From contig CAZGJW010000002.1 in the NCBI GenBank assembly GCA_964525675.1, forward strand, positions 41,846 to 105,845: a stretch of 64,000 nucleotides of DNA. Direction: 5' to 3'. Within the stretch, counting starts at the first letter, position 1, and each line of letters begins with the position of its first letter. Positions 1 through 6,345 of this stretch are shown one piece after another. This stretch comes from CAYSRJ01 sp964525675 (GTDB lineage: Bacteria > Spirochaetota > B62-G9 > DRHN01). The translations under genes were made by a program, and so were the position numbers. The notes beneath the pieces were generated by a model. It did no database searches. It was not told the origin of the DNA and saw nothing but the letters and a program-made list of their open reading frames with translations.

Positions 1-138
1 GGCAGTCTGGAAATCGGGAAGCTTGCAGATCTCGTTTATCTTTCAAAGGATATACTGAAGGAAGGCGCCGAATCGCTGCATGACGCGGTCGTGCTGCAGA
101 CGATTATCGGCGGTGAAACGGTCTTTGAGAAAAGCTGA
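1..138 (+). CDS. C-terminal end of an amidohydrolase family protein (partial)
   Basis: Frame 1 is open from the first base to a TGA at 136-138 and gives 45 residues. It begins GSLEIGKLADLVYLSKD and ends with TIIGGETVFEKS. The GSLExGKLADLV strand, followed about 20 residues later by a T-x-x-GG-x-x-V-F ending, is the usual C-terminal signature of metal-dependent amidohydrolases of the YtcJ/amidohydrolase-3 type, where the chain closes the small composite beta domain. The metal-binding residues lie upstream of the window, so substrate and activity cannot be judged. The next gene is the cold-shock protein about 200 bases on, with its own promoter candidate, so this is probably the end of a transcription unit. 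Confidence 0.7.
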   Translation, partial: GSLEIGKLADLVYLSKDILKEGAESLHDAVVLQTIIGGETVFEKS

Positions 139-263
139 GAGAAATCTTGCCGGGGATTTTATGACGGACAGGTTAAATCTGAAGAAGATTTGAGAGAGGC
201 TTTAACACGATATCACTGAAGCGGCGAGGTTTTCCGCGTTTTTATTATAGCTGTAAAATAGTA

Positions 264-292
264 TTGACAAAGTATTAAAGACTGTGTAGTTT
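264..292 (+). promoter_or_regulatory. Candidate sigma-70 promoter of the cold-shock gene
   Basis: A perfect -35 hexamer TTGACA at 264-269 is followed after 17 bases by TAGTTT at 287-292, a weak -10 box (3 of 6). It lies about 50 bases upstream of the GTG start of the cold-shock gene. The long AT-rich 5' leader resembles those of csp mRNAs, but no specific cold box was recognised. Confidence 0.4.
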
Positions 293-338
293 TATTCATC
301 CTTTTTTGGAAATATGTATCTTTGTAAGGAGTTTGTTA

Positions 339-539
339 GTGCCAGAAGGAAAAGTAAAATGGTTTAACGAGAAGAAGGGTTTTGGTTTCATCAGCATGGA
401 TGATGGAAGCGATGTTTTCGTCCATTATTCGGAAATCGATATGGAAGGATTCAAAACGCTTGTTCAGGATCAGCCTGTGGTATTTGAGATCAAGGAAGGC
501 CCGAAGGGGCCTCAGGCAATTAATGTTAGATCCAAATAA
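339..539 (+). CDS. Cold-shock domain protein (CspA family)
   Basis: This 66-residue single-domain OB-fold protein binds single-stranded RNA or DNA and usually acts as an RNA chaperone in the cytoplasm. The RNP1-like motif KGFGFI and the RNP2-like motif DVFVHYSEI are both present, with the expected VKWFN start (GKVKWFNEKKGFGFI). Length matches the 65-70 residues usual for the family. A longer reading frame starts at a TTG at 306. The GTG at 339 is preferred because AAGGAG lies 7 bases upstream and the protein then begins at the conserved PEGKVKWF. The gene appears monocistronic. No intrinsic terminator was seen downstream. Confidence 0.93.
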   Translation: MPEGKVKWFNEKKGFGFISMDDGSDVFVHYSEIDMEGFKTLVQDQPVVFEIKEGPKGPQAINVRSK

Positions 540-751
540 GCTGTTCTGGTAATGCCTCGTTCGACGGTTCCTGCAACTTTTGCGTTCCGTCCAGGTATTG
601 AAACTTTAGTCTGCAGGAATCACTCTTCAGTCTGCATCGGGTGAAGGGGATGCGATGTGCGTCGACCTGTTCACATGATGCGGATTCTTCCGGAAGCTCA
701 GCTGTGCCCGTATCTGTTGACATCAGCAGCGCACAAGAATATATTCAGCTA

Positions 752-1050
752 GTGCTACAGCGAAACTTTACCATTTTATGGCAATCTAATAATAATAAAG
801 GTAATAAATAGGTAAGTAAACTTGTCAATTTTAGAAGTTGAAAATTATCACTTACCTAATGGTTTTTACCAATAGTATGTAATATTATGGCAATGTAGTA
901 TAATTTAGTCATTTGTATTCGAAATTCTGGTACAAAAGGAAAAGATATCACTTCGCTAGACCAGAATTCTAAATAGATAAAACCATAAGCCTACAAACAT
1001 GATAAAATGTACTTAAAATGACTTTTTAAGCAAAAGTTTCGCTGTAGTAC
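752..1050. mobile_element. 299-bp MITE-like element with 18-bp terminal inverted repeats
   Basis: The left end GTGCTACAGCGAAACTTT (752-769) is the reverse complement of the right end AAAGTTTCGCTGTAGTAC (1033-1050), with one mismatch. The interior has no open frame of note and contains copy 1 of repeat family 1 (810-987). Its size, lack of coding capacity and terminal inverted repeats resemble a miniature inverted-repeat element. No clear target-site duplication could be made out, so mobility is an inference. It ends 17 bases before the trpS start codon. Confidence 0.55.
810..987 (+). repeat. Repeat family 1, copy 1 (structured intergenic repeat)
   Basis: This copy matches those at 17250 and 25389 in order and spacing of its blocks. 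A first hairpin has arms AGGTAAGT (810-817) and ACTTACCT (850-857). It is followed by ATGGTTTTTACC, a variable hairpin region, an ATTCTGGT/ACCAGAAT pair, and a closing GATAAAACCAT. The first arm pair reads GGTAAGT/ACTTACC here but GGCAAGT/ACTTGCC in the other two copies. That is a paired change which keeps the helix. The last hairpin loop is about 25 bases longer than in the other copies. Confidence 0.75.
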
Positions 1051-1067
1051 TTGGTCGAGAGGGAAAT

Positions 1068-2075
1068 ATGAAGGAGAGATCATTTAGCGGTATTCAACCG
1101 TCGGGAGTCATACATATCGGTAATTATCTCGGCGCAATCAAAAACTGGGTTGAACTTATCGAAAATTATGAGTGCATCTTCTGTGTCGTCGATTACCACG
1201 CCATTACCATTGAGTATGAACCGCCGGAACTGAGAGAAAGGATTATCGAAGCGGCAAAAACACTTATCGCATCCGGTATAGATCCTGACCGGTGCACCCT
1301 GTTCGTTCAGTCGGAAGTTCCCGAGCATACTGAGCTGACATGGATTCTGAGTTCTATAGCAACGATTGCCGAGCTCGAGAGAATGACCCAATTCAAGGAT
1401 AAGAAACTGCAGCATTCCGACAATATCAATACCGGCCTGCTAACCTACCCGGTTTTAATGGCGAGTGACATCATTGTGTACAAGGCCCAGGTTGTACCTG
1501 TGGGTGACGACCAGCGTCAACACCTCGAACTTACCCGGGAGATTGTACGGCGGTTCAACGGTAAGTTCGGCGACACTTTCCCGGAACCGAAAACTCTTTT
1601 GGGAGAGGCTCCCCGCATCAAGGGGCTGGACGGCAGCGCGAAGATGAGCAAGAGCCTCAATAACTATATTGCGCTTATTGAGGAAGAGGATGTTCTGTGG
1701 GAAAAGCTGAGAACAGCGGTTACCGATCCCGCGCGAATCAGGCGATCAGACCCGGGCGACCCACACATCTGTAATATATTTTCCCTGCATCGGTATTTCT
1801 CAACAGATGAGGAGATCGGTTACATCGAGAAGGGATGTAAAACGGCGGGGATCGGATGCATTGAATGCAAGAAAATACTTGCAAAAAATATTAACAACAT
1901 AATTGCTCCAATAAGGGAAAAGAAGAAGGAGCTTGACAGAAATACCACATATGTGCTGGATGTGCTTGAGGAGGGACGGAAGCACTGCAGCTCGATCGCA
2001 TGTAATACCATGAACGAAGTAAGGGAAAAAATCGGGGTGAATTTCCGCCGGGATCTTCTCAGTAACCTAAAATAA
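1068..2075 (+). CDS. trpS: Tryptophan--tRNA ligase
   Basis: This class I aminoacyl-tRNA synthetase charges tRNA-Trp in the cytoplasm. The ATP-binding HIGH motif reads HIGN at residues 16-19 within SGVIHIGNYLG, and the KMSKS loop is intact at residues 192-196 (AKMSKSLNNYI). The family motif GDDQRQHLELTR follows the VYKAQVVPVG strand. At 335 residues it is the normal length for bacterial TrpRS. The ATG at 1068 follows GAGAGGGA at good spacing. The upstream 299-bp repeat element ends just before the start, so the promoter may lie in or beyond that element. The stop codon region overlaps the first bases of a repeat-family-2 copy. Confidence 0.97.
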   Translation: MKERSFSGIQPSGVIHIGNYLGAIKNWVELIENYECIFCVVDYHAITIEYEPPELRERIIEAAKTLIASGIDPDRCTLFVQSEVPEHTELTWILSSIATIAELERMTQFKDKKLQHSDNINTGLLTYPVLMASDIIVYKAQVVPVGDDQRQHLELTREIVRRFNGKFGDTFPEPKTLLGEAPRIKGLDGSAKMSKSLNNYIALIEEEDVLWEKLRTAVTDPARIRRSDPGDPHICNIFSLHRYFSTDEEIGYIEKGCKTAGIGCIECKKILAKNINNIIAPIREKKKELDRNTTYVLDVLEEGRKHCSSIACNTMNEVREKIGVNFRRDLLSNLK

Positions 2076-2180
2076 ATTATCTTTGATACCCAGTCCTGCC
2101 AAGGATCGGTCCCAAGGGGACGTAATCCGCCGCGAAGTGGTTTTTCCCAGGGGGACTTTCCCCAGGGGGACATACGCCAC
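2071..2180. repeat. Repeat family 2, copy a
   Basis: The block AATAAATTATCTTTGATACC followed by CAGTCC recurs at 14284. The following block TCGGTCCCAAGGGGA recurs, in inverted orientation, at 44550-44572. Two degenerate GGGGGAC-type units follow, and the copy ends GGGACATACGCCAC, exactly as at 14394-14406. It begins on the trpS stop codon and fills most of the trpS-rpsU gap. No coding function is apparent. Confidence 0.6.
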
Positions 2181-2275
2181 CTCTGAAGGGCTGATACTCT
2201 TAAAAAATACTTTTTATTTAACGGATAAAGTAGTACTATAGCACTACATTCGCAGAAGAGAGGGGGTGAGACTAC

Positions 2276-2491
2276 GTGGCGGTTGTGAAAGTTGAAGAAG
2301 GTGAAAGTATCGACAGGGCGTTGAAGCGGTTCAAACGCGAGTGTGAGAGAGACGGTATCCTTCGCGAATGGAAGAGGCGGGCCTATTACGAAAAACCTGC
2401 TGTTCAGAGAAAGAATAAAAAGAAGGCTGCCGAGAGAAGACGATTAAAAAAGATGAGAAAAATGCAGATAAGGTCACACCGGAGGTATTAA
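2276..2491 (+). CDS. rpsU: 30S ribosomal protein S21
   Basis: This 71-residue, strongly basic protein belongs to the small ribosomal subunit, near the mRNA 3' end and anti-SD region. The S21 signature is clear: VKVEEGESIDRALKRFKRE near the N-terminus, then GILREWKRRAYYEKP, then a lysine/arginine-rich tail ending RSHRRY. The start is GTG at 2276 with GAGAGGGGGTGAG just upstream. Length is normal for the long form of S21. Unlike in Escherichia coli, it is not followed by dnaG and rpoD. It is followed by a strong intrinsic terminator, so it is probably a single-gene unit. Confidence 0.95.
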   Translation: MAVVKVEEGESIDRALKRFKRECERDGILREWKRRAYYEKPAVQRKNKKKAAERRRLKKMRKMQIRSHRRY

Positions 2492-2510
2492 ATCCAGTTT
2501 TCAAGGATAA

Positions 2511-2544
2511 AAATCCCCTTATATTCAAAATAAGGGGATTTTTT
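2511..2544 (+). terminator. Intrinsic terminator after rpsU
   Basis: The arms AATCCCCTTAT and ATAAGGGGATT pair perfectly over 11 bases around a short loop and run directly into TTTTTT. This is a canonical rho-independent terminator 20 bases after the rpsU stop. Confidence 0.92.
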
Positions 2545-2634
2545 ATGCACCAAGCGGAAGAACATGTTATAACATAGGCAAGCGAGCTTGCAAACATAAA
2601 GGGTTTAAACCAAATAAATATTTCAGTAGGGTAT

Positions 2635-4014
2635 ATGGACTGTTGTAATAAAGTACTGATAATGGGGCTCGGCCTGCATGGCGGTGGCGCGGGTGCCGCA
2701 AACTATTTCGTTTCACGTGGTTGCCAGGTGGTCGTAACAGACCTTAAAAGCGAAGACGAGCTTGCCGACGGCATTAAGATGCTGAAGCAGAGGGAAAAAA
2801 TTCGGTTCGTTTTGGGCAGGCATGAGTACAATGATTTTCGGGATGCTGATCTGATCGTAAGAAACCCCGGTGTTCCGAAAGATTCTCCGTACATTGCGTA
2901 CGCGAAGGAGCAGGGGACCGCAATTGACACCGATGTAGGTGTTTTTCTCGACTGCATGAGAAAAAAAACACGCAATATCATCGGAGTGACCGGCACGAAG
3001 GGAAAATCGACGACCGCCTCCCTGATTCATACTATTTTAAAGATGAAACACTCCGATGCGCTTCTTGCGGGAAACATAACCGTGTCTGTGTTTGATATCC
3101 TGCCCCAGGTGACAACCGATACGTATATCGTGCTTGAGCTGTCCAGTTTTCAGCTTGGCGGGATCGAGAATAAACAGTTCAGCCCGAGGCTCGGTGTGTT
3201 TACGAATTTCATGGAGGACCACCTCGATTATTACGATGGCATGGATGAATATTTTAAAGACAAAGCGGTGCTCTATCGGTTTCAGCGCAGGGGAGATGTC
3301 ATTGTTGTGAACAGGGACAACGATGTATTCCGCAGGGTCTCTCCCGGAAAGGGGGTTAAGATGCTCAGTTTCGGGCTGACGAAAAACTTCAGCGGGTCGG
3401 GCGTATTTATACAGAAAGATGGTAAAAGAGACGTGCTGTACTTCAAAAAACATGATCAAACGTGGCGGTTGTTTGACGCAGGGGTCATACATCTTCGAGG
3501 CAGGCATAACCTGTACAATATGCTCGCAGCCGTCGCAGCATGCGTGTCGGAGGGTATCGATCCGTCTGAAATCCGTGATGCCGTTTTCGGCTTCAAGGGC
3601 CTTCCCCACCGGCTGGAGTATATTGCTACCAAGAGCGGAGTGCACTTTATCAATGACTCGGCTGCTACCATGCCTGATGCCGCTGTTGAAGGAATCAACA
3701 GCATAGAAGGGGAGGTTACCCTCATTGCAGGCGGTTCGGACAAGGGCTTGACCCTTGGTACGCTTGTCCGGACTGTGAAGGAAAAGGTAAAAAACCTGAT
3801 ATTGCTTGAAGGCTCCGGTACAAAGCGGCTGATTGGGGAGGGGCTTGAGGAGTATTGTATGTTCGATGATTTTAAAGAAGCGGTGTCCCGCGCGTATGCT
3901 GTTTCCGCTCCGGGAATGACGGTACTGCTGTCACCCGGCTTTGCGAGCTTCGGTATGTTCATGAATGAGTTTGACAGGGGCAATCAGTTCAGGGATATAG
4001 TCAGCAATCTTTAA
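2635..4014 (+). CDS. murD: UDP-N-acetylmuramoylalanine--D-glutamate ligase
   Basis: MurD adds D-glutamate to UDP-MurNAc-L-Ala in the cytoplasmic phase of peptidoglycan synthesis, using ATP. The N-terminal Rossmann-like UDP-binding domain starts VLIMGLGLHGGGAGAANYF. The central ATPase domain has the Mur ligase P-loop GVTGTKGKST at residues 117-126. The glutamate-ligase C-terminal domain carries the typical HRLEYI and FINDSAATMPDAA stretches, and AGGSDKG follows. At 459 residues the length is normal. Genes for the rest of the mur/dcw cluster are not adjacent, so it is outside the classical division cluster. The UDP-sugar pyrophosphorylase that follows 28 bases later could feed the same pathway through UDP-GlcNAc. 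Confidence 0.95.
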   Translation: MDCCNKVLIMGLGLHGGGAGAANYFVSRGCQVVVTDLKSEDELADGIKMLKQREKIRFVLGRHEYNDFRDADLIVRNPGVPKDSPYIAYAKEQGTAIDTDVGVFLDCMRKKTRNIIGVTGTKGKSTTASLIHTILKMKHSDALLAGNITVSVFDILPQVTTDTYIVLELSSFQLGGIENKQFSPRLGVFTNFMEDHLDYYDGMDEYFKDKAVLYRFQRRGDVIVVNRDNDVFRRVSPGKGVKMLSFGLTKNFSGSGVFIQKDGKRDVLYFKKHDQTWRLFDAGVIHLRGRHNLYNMLAAVAACVSEGIDPSEIRDAVFGFKGLPHRLEYIATKSGVHFINDSAATMPDAAVEGINSIEGEVTLIAGGSDKGLTLGTLVRTVKEKVKNLILLEGSGTKRLIGEGLEEYCMFDDFKEAVSRAYAVSAPGMTVLLSPGFASFGMFMNEFDRGNQFRDIVSNL

Positions 4015-4042
4015 CGAGGATTATCGGTGATTTGGAGGTTGT

Positions 4043-5455
4043 ATGATTGAAGGCAGAAGTGAAGAGGAGCAAAAACTTTTTAAAACAATTCGGGTATACG
4101 GTCAGGAGCACATCCTTCGCTTCTGGGATGAAATCGACGAACAGGGTAAAAATGAACTTGTCCGGGATATTCAAAAGGTCGATTTCCATCTGATCGAGCA
4201 GGTCACGCCACTCCTCATCGAGAAAGAGTTGCAGATACGGAAGGTGAAAAGACCGGATGTAATCTTTATCCCCGGGACAGAGGAAGAGCACAGGCGGCAA
4301 CAGGAGGCGAAGGAGTACGGTGAGGCATTGATAGCCTCTTCCAAAACTGCAGTCTTTACCGCTGCGGGAGGGCAGAGTTCACGCCTGGGGATCGATGCCC
4401 CGAAGGGAACGTTTCCGGTAAGCCCAATCAGTGGGAAAAGCCTGTTCGAGGTGCACGCTCATAAAATCGCCTATATGCAGAACAAGTTTCACGTGCAGAT
4501 CCCGTGGATAATCATGGTGAGTGATACAAACAGGGATCAGACCGAGAAATTCTTTGAACAAAATAGCTATTTCGGGCTCAGTCCGGGGCTCGTCCGGTTT
4601 ATTGAACAGATGATGTTTCCCGCCGTGGATGGAAAGGGACGGCTATTTTTAAAGGAAAAAAACAGGCTGTTCATGAGCCCTGGCGGCCATGGCGGCACTT
4701 TTTCAACATTGAAAAACTCAGGCGCGCATGCCTGGCTCAAAGACATCGGTGTAGAGGAAATTTTCTACTTTCAGGTCGATAATGTACTCGTAAAGGTGCT
4801 CGATCCCGTTTTTCTCGGCTATCATTCGCTGAACAGGTGTGATATGTCGTCAAAGTGTGTAGAGAAGAGGAATTCGGAGGAAAAGATCGGTGTTTTCGTT
4901 GTGGAGGAAGGAAAGATAGGGGTTGTCGAGTATTCTGAGCTCGATTCCGTCATTCTCGAGGGAGGAGGCGACCCGCGGATGGAACTGTCGGGCGGAAGTA
5001 TAGCTATACATTCGATAAACCTCGACTTTGCCGTCCGCATCACTGAAAAGAACCTGAAACTCCCGTTTCATATCGCTCATAAGAAAATTCCCCATGTCGG
5101 ACCCGACGGCAATAGTATTGAACCCGATGAGCCGAACGGCTATAAGCTGGAAACGTTTATTTTTGATGCACTCAAAAGCGCCGAACGTTCAATTATCATG
5201 GAAGTATCGCGACGGGAGGAGTTTTCTCCGCTGAAGAATAGAAGTGGAGAGGATTCTCCGGACACCGTCTTGTATGACCAGCAGCTTCTTTTTGCAGAGT
5301 GGTTTGAATCCGCAGGTATACGTGTACCGCGAAGGCGGGACGGAACACCCCTGTACAGGCTCGAAGTGTCACCGCTCTTCGCACCGTGTAAAGAGGATTT
5401 TATTGCGGCAATCCCACAGAATACGGAAATAGAGGGAGACACCTGTATTGAGTGA
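4043..5455 (+). CDS. UDPGP-family UTP--sugar-1-phosphate uridylyltransferase (UAP/AGX type)
   Basis: This 470-residue protein belongs to the UDPGP nucleotidyltransferase family, best known from eukaryotic UDP-N-acetylglucosamine pyrophosphorylase. Such enzymes make UDP-GlcNAc (or UDP-GalNAc or UDP-glucose) from UTP and the sugar phosphate. The nucleotide-binding loop AAGGQSSRLG lies at residues 107-116, with the conserved lysine of DAPKG at 121. The central region has the family motif GGHGGTFSTLKNSG and then IFYFQVDNVLVKVLDP, the uridine/sugar-binding strand. The gene lies between murD and rdgB and overlaps the long form of the rdgB frame. GlmU would normally provide UDP-GlcNAc in bacteria and is not in this window. 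The exact sugar cannot be read from the sequence. SD GGAGG is 6 bases before ATG. Confidence 0.88.
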   Translation: MIEGRSEEEQKLFKTIRVYGQEHILRFWDEIDEQGKNELVRDIQKVDFHLIEQVTPLLIEKELQIRKVKRPDVIFIPGTEEEHRRQQEAKEYGEALIASSKTAVFTAAGGQSSRLGIDAPKGTFPVSPISGKSLFEVHAHKIAYMQNKFHVQIPWIIMVSDTNRDQTEKFFEQNSYFGLSPGLVRFIEQMMFPAVDGKGRLFLKEKNRLFMSPGGHGGTFSTLKNSGAHAWLKDIGVEEIFYFQVDNVLVKVLDPVFLGYHSLNRCDMSSKCVEKRNSEEKIGVFVVEEGKIGVVEYSELDSVILEGGGDPRMELSGGSIAIHSINLDFAVRITEKNLKLPFHIAHKKIPHVGPDGNSIEPDEPNGYKLETFIFDALKSAERSIIMEVSRREEFSPLKNRSGEDSPDTVLYDQQLLFAEWFESAGIRVPRRRDGTPLYRLEVSPLFAPCKEDFIAAIPQNTEIEGDTCIE

Positions 5456-5501
5456 TCTGAGAAATAAGATGCCTGCGGACATATTAGTGCAGGGTGGATG
5501 T

Positions 5502-6113
5502 GTGAAGAACAGAATTGTCATAGCGTCCAAGAACAGCGGAAAGGTGAAAGAGATTCGTGGAATCCTCAGCTCGGCAGGGCCCCGGATGGAGATTCTCGAT
5601 CTGACAGAACTCTCCTACGCCGAAAAAATCGATGAAATCGGGAATAATTTTATTGAAAATGCGATTATCAAGGCAAAAGCGGTGTATGTAAAATTCAAAC
5701 TCCCCGTCATTGCCGATGATTCAGGTCTCTGCGTGGAAGCCCTTGGCGGCAGGCCGGGTGTTTTTTCGGCACGATTCGCAGGGCCGTATGCTACGGACGA
5801 AGAGAACAACCGTCTTCTTATTGAAAAAATGAAAAATGTTCGGGAGAAAGACAGGAAAGCGTGGTTTTCCTGTGTTGCGGTTTTTTATTACGCGGAAAAC
5901 AGATATTTTAGCTGCGAGGGCCGGGTGTACGGGGTTATTGCCGAAAAGCCCGTTGGGAGGGGCGGCTTCGGCTACGATCCGCTTTTCTATCTGCCGTCGT
6001 ACGGGAAAACCATGGCTCAGCTGAAATCTGCGGAAAAAAACAGTATAAGCCACAGGGGAAAAGCTTTCAGAGCCCTGAAAAAATATATTGATGAATATTT
6101 TCGCACAATGTGA
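5502..6113 (+). CDS. rdgB: XTP/dITP diphosphatase (RdgB/HAM1 family)
   Basis: This house-cleaning pyrophosphatase removes non-canonical purine nucleotides such as dITP and XTP from the pool. The substrate-binding start IVIASKNSGKVKEI, the acidic motif ADDSGLCVEALGGRPGVFSARFAG and the C-terminal SHRGKAFRAL signature are all present. An open frame begins at a TTG at 5448 inside the previous gene. The GTG at 5502 is preferred because AGGGTGGA precedes it and the protein then starts VKNRIVIASKN like other family members. That gives 203 residues, the normal length. The overlap with the upstream frame suggests co-transcription with murD and the pyrophosphorylase. Confidence 0.93.
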   Translation: MKNRIVIASKNSGKVKEIRGILSSAGPRMEILDLTELSYAEKIDEIGNNFIENAIIKAKAVYVKFKLPVIADDSGLCVEALGGRPGVFSARFAGPYATDEENNRLLIEKMKNVREKDRKAWFSCVAVFYYAENRYFSCEGRVYGVIAEKPVGRGGFGYDPLFYLPSYGKTMAQLKSAEKNSISHRGKAFRALKKYIDEYFRTM

Positions 6114-6186
6114 ACAGCCTGGAACCATGATTTTCTCACTATGTTCCAGCACATTTTCAGGTGCAGTGAACAGGGTAGGACGAAAA

Positions 6187-6345
6187 ATGAGTATCGGAAC
6201 TTTGGTCGGCATTGCTGTTCTTGCGTCCTCAGTGTCTCTTACAACCTATCTCGTTATCTGGAGTACCCATTCAATCAATAATATCAACAGAAAAAAAGGC
6301 CGGACGCTTCGTGAAATTCTGAAGGAGAGACGTGGTGAAAAATAA
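6187..6345 (+). CDS. Small single-pass membrane protein, unknown function
   Basis: The 52-residue product begins MSIGTLVGIAVLASSVSLTTYLVIW, a clear membrane helix. A basic, probably cytoplasmic tail follows (NRKKGRTLREILKERRGEK). A longer frame upstream (6088) overlaps rdgB and lacks a good start, so the ATG at 6187 is chosen. Its last codons overlap the GTG start of the downstream APC-Usp transporter by 14 bases, which implies translational coupling. A small accessory subunit or regulator of that transporter is therefore possible, but nothing in the sequence identifies a family. Confidence 0.55.
   Translation: MSIGTLVGIAVLASSVSLTTYLVIWSTHSINNINRKKGRTLREILKERRGEK

Larger units (their letters stand above)
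540..1067. other. Long intergenic region before trpS containing a repeat element
   Basis: No convincing gene is present in these 528 bases. A 65-codon reverse frame at 526-723 has no ribosome-binding site or recognisable content. From 752 to 1050 the region is occupied by an element bounded by inverted repeats, which carries copy 1 of repeat family 1. No T-box consensus was found ahead of trpS. Confidence 0.6.

Noticed and set aside
526..723. A 65-codon minus-strand frame after the cold-shock gene
   Set aside because: No ribosome-binding site and no resemblance to a known protein.
752..1067. T-box riboswitch ahead of trpS
   Set aside because: No T-box consensus and no specifier-loop or terminator arrangement was found. 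The region is explained by inverted repeats and the family 1 copy.
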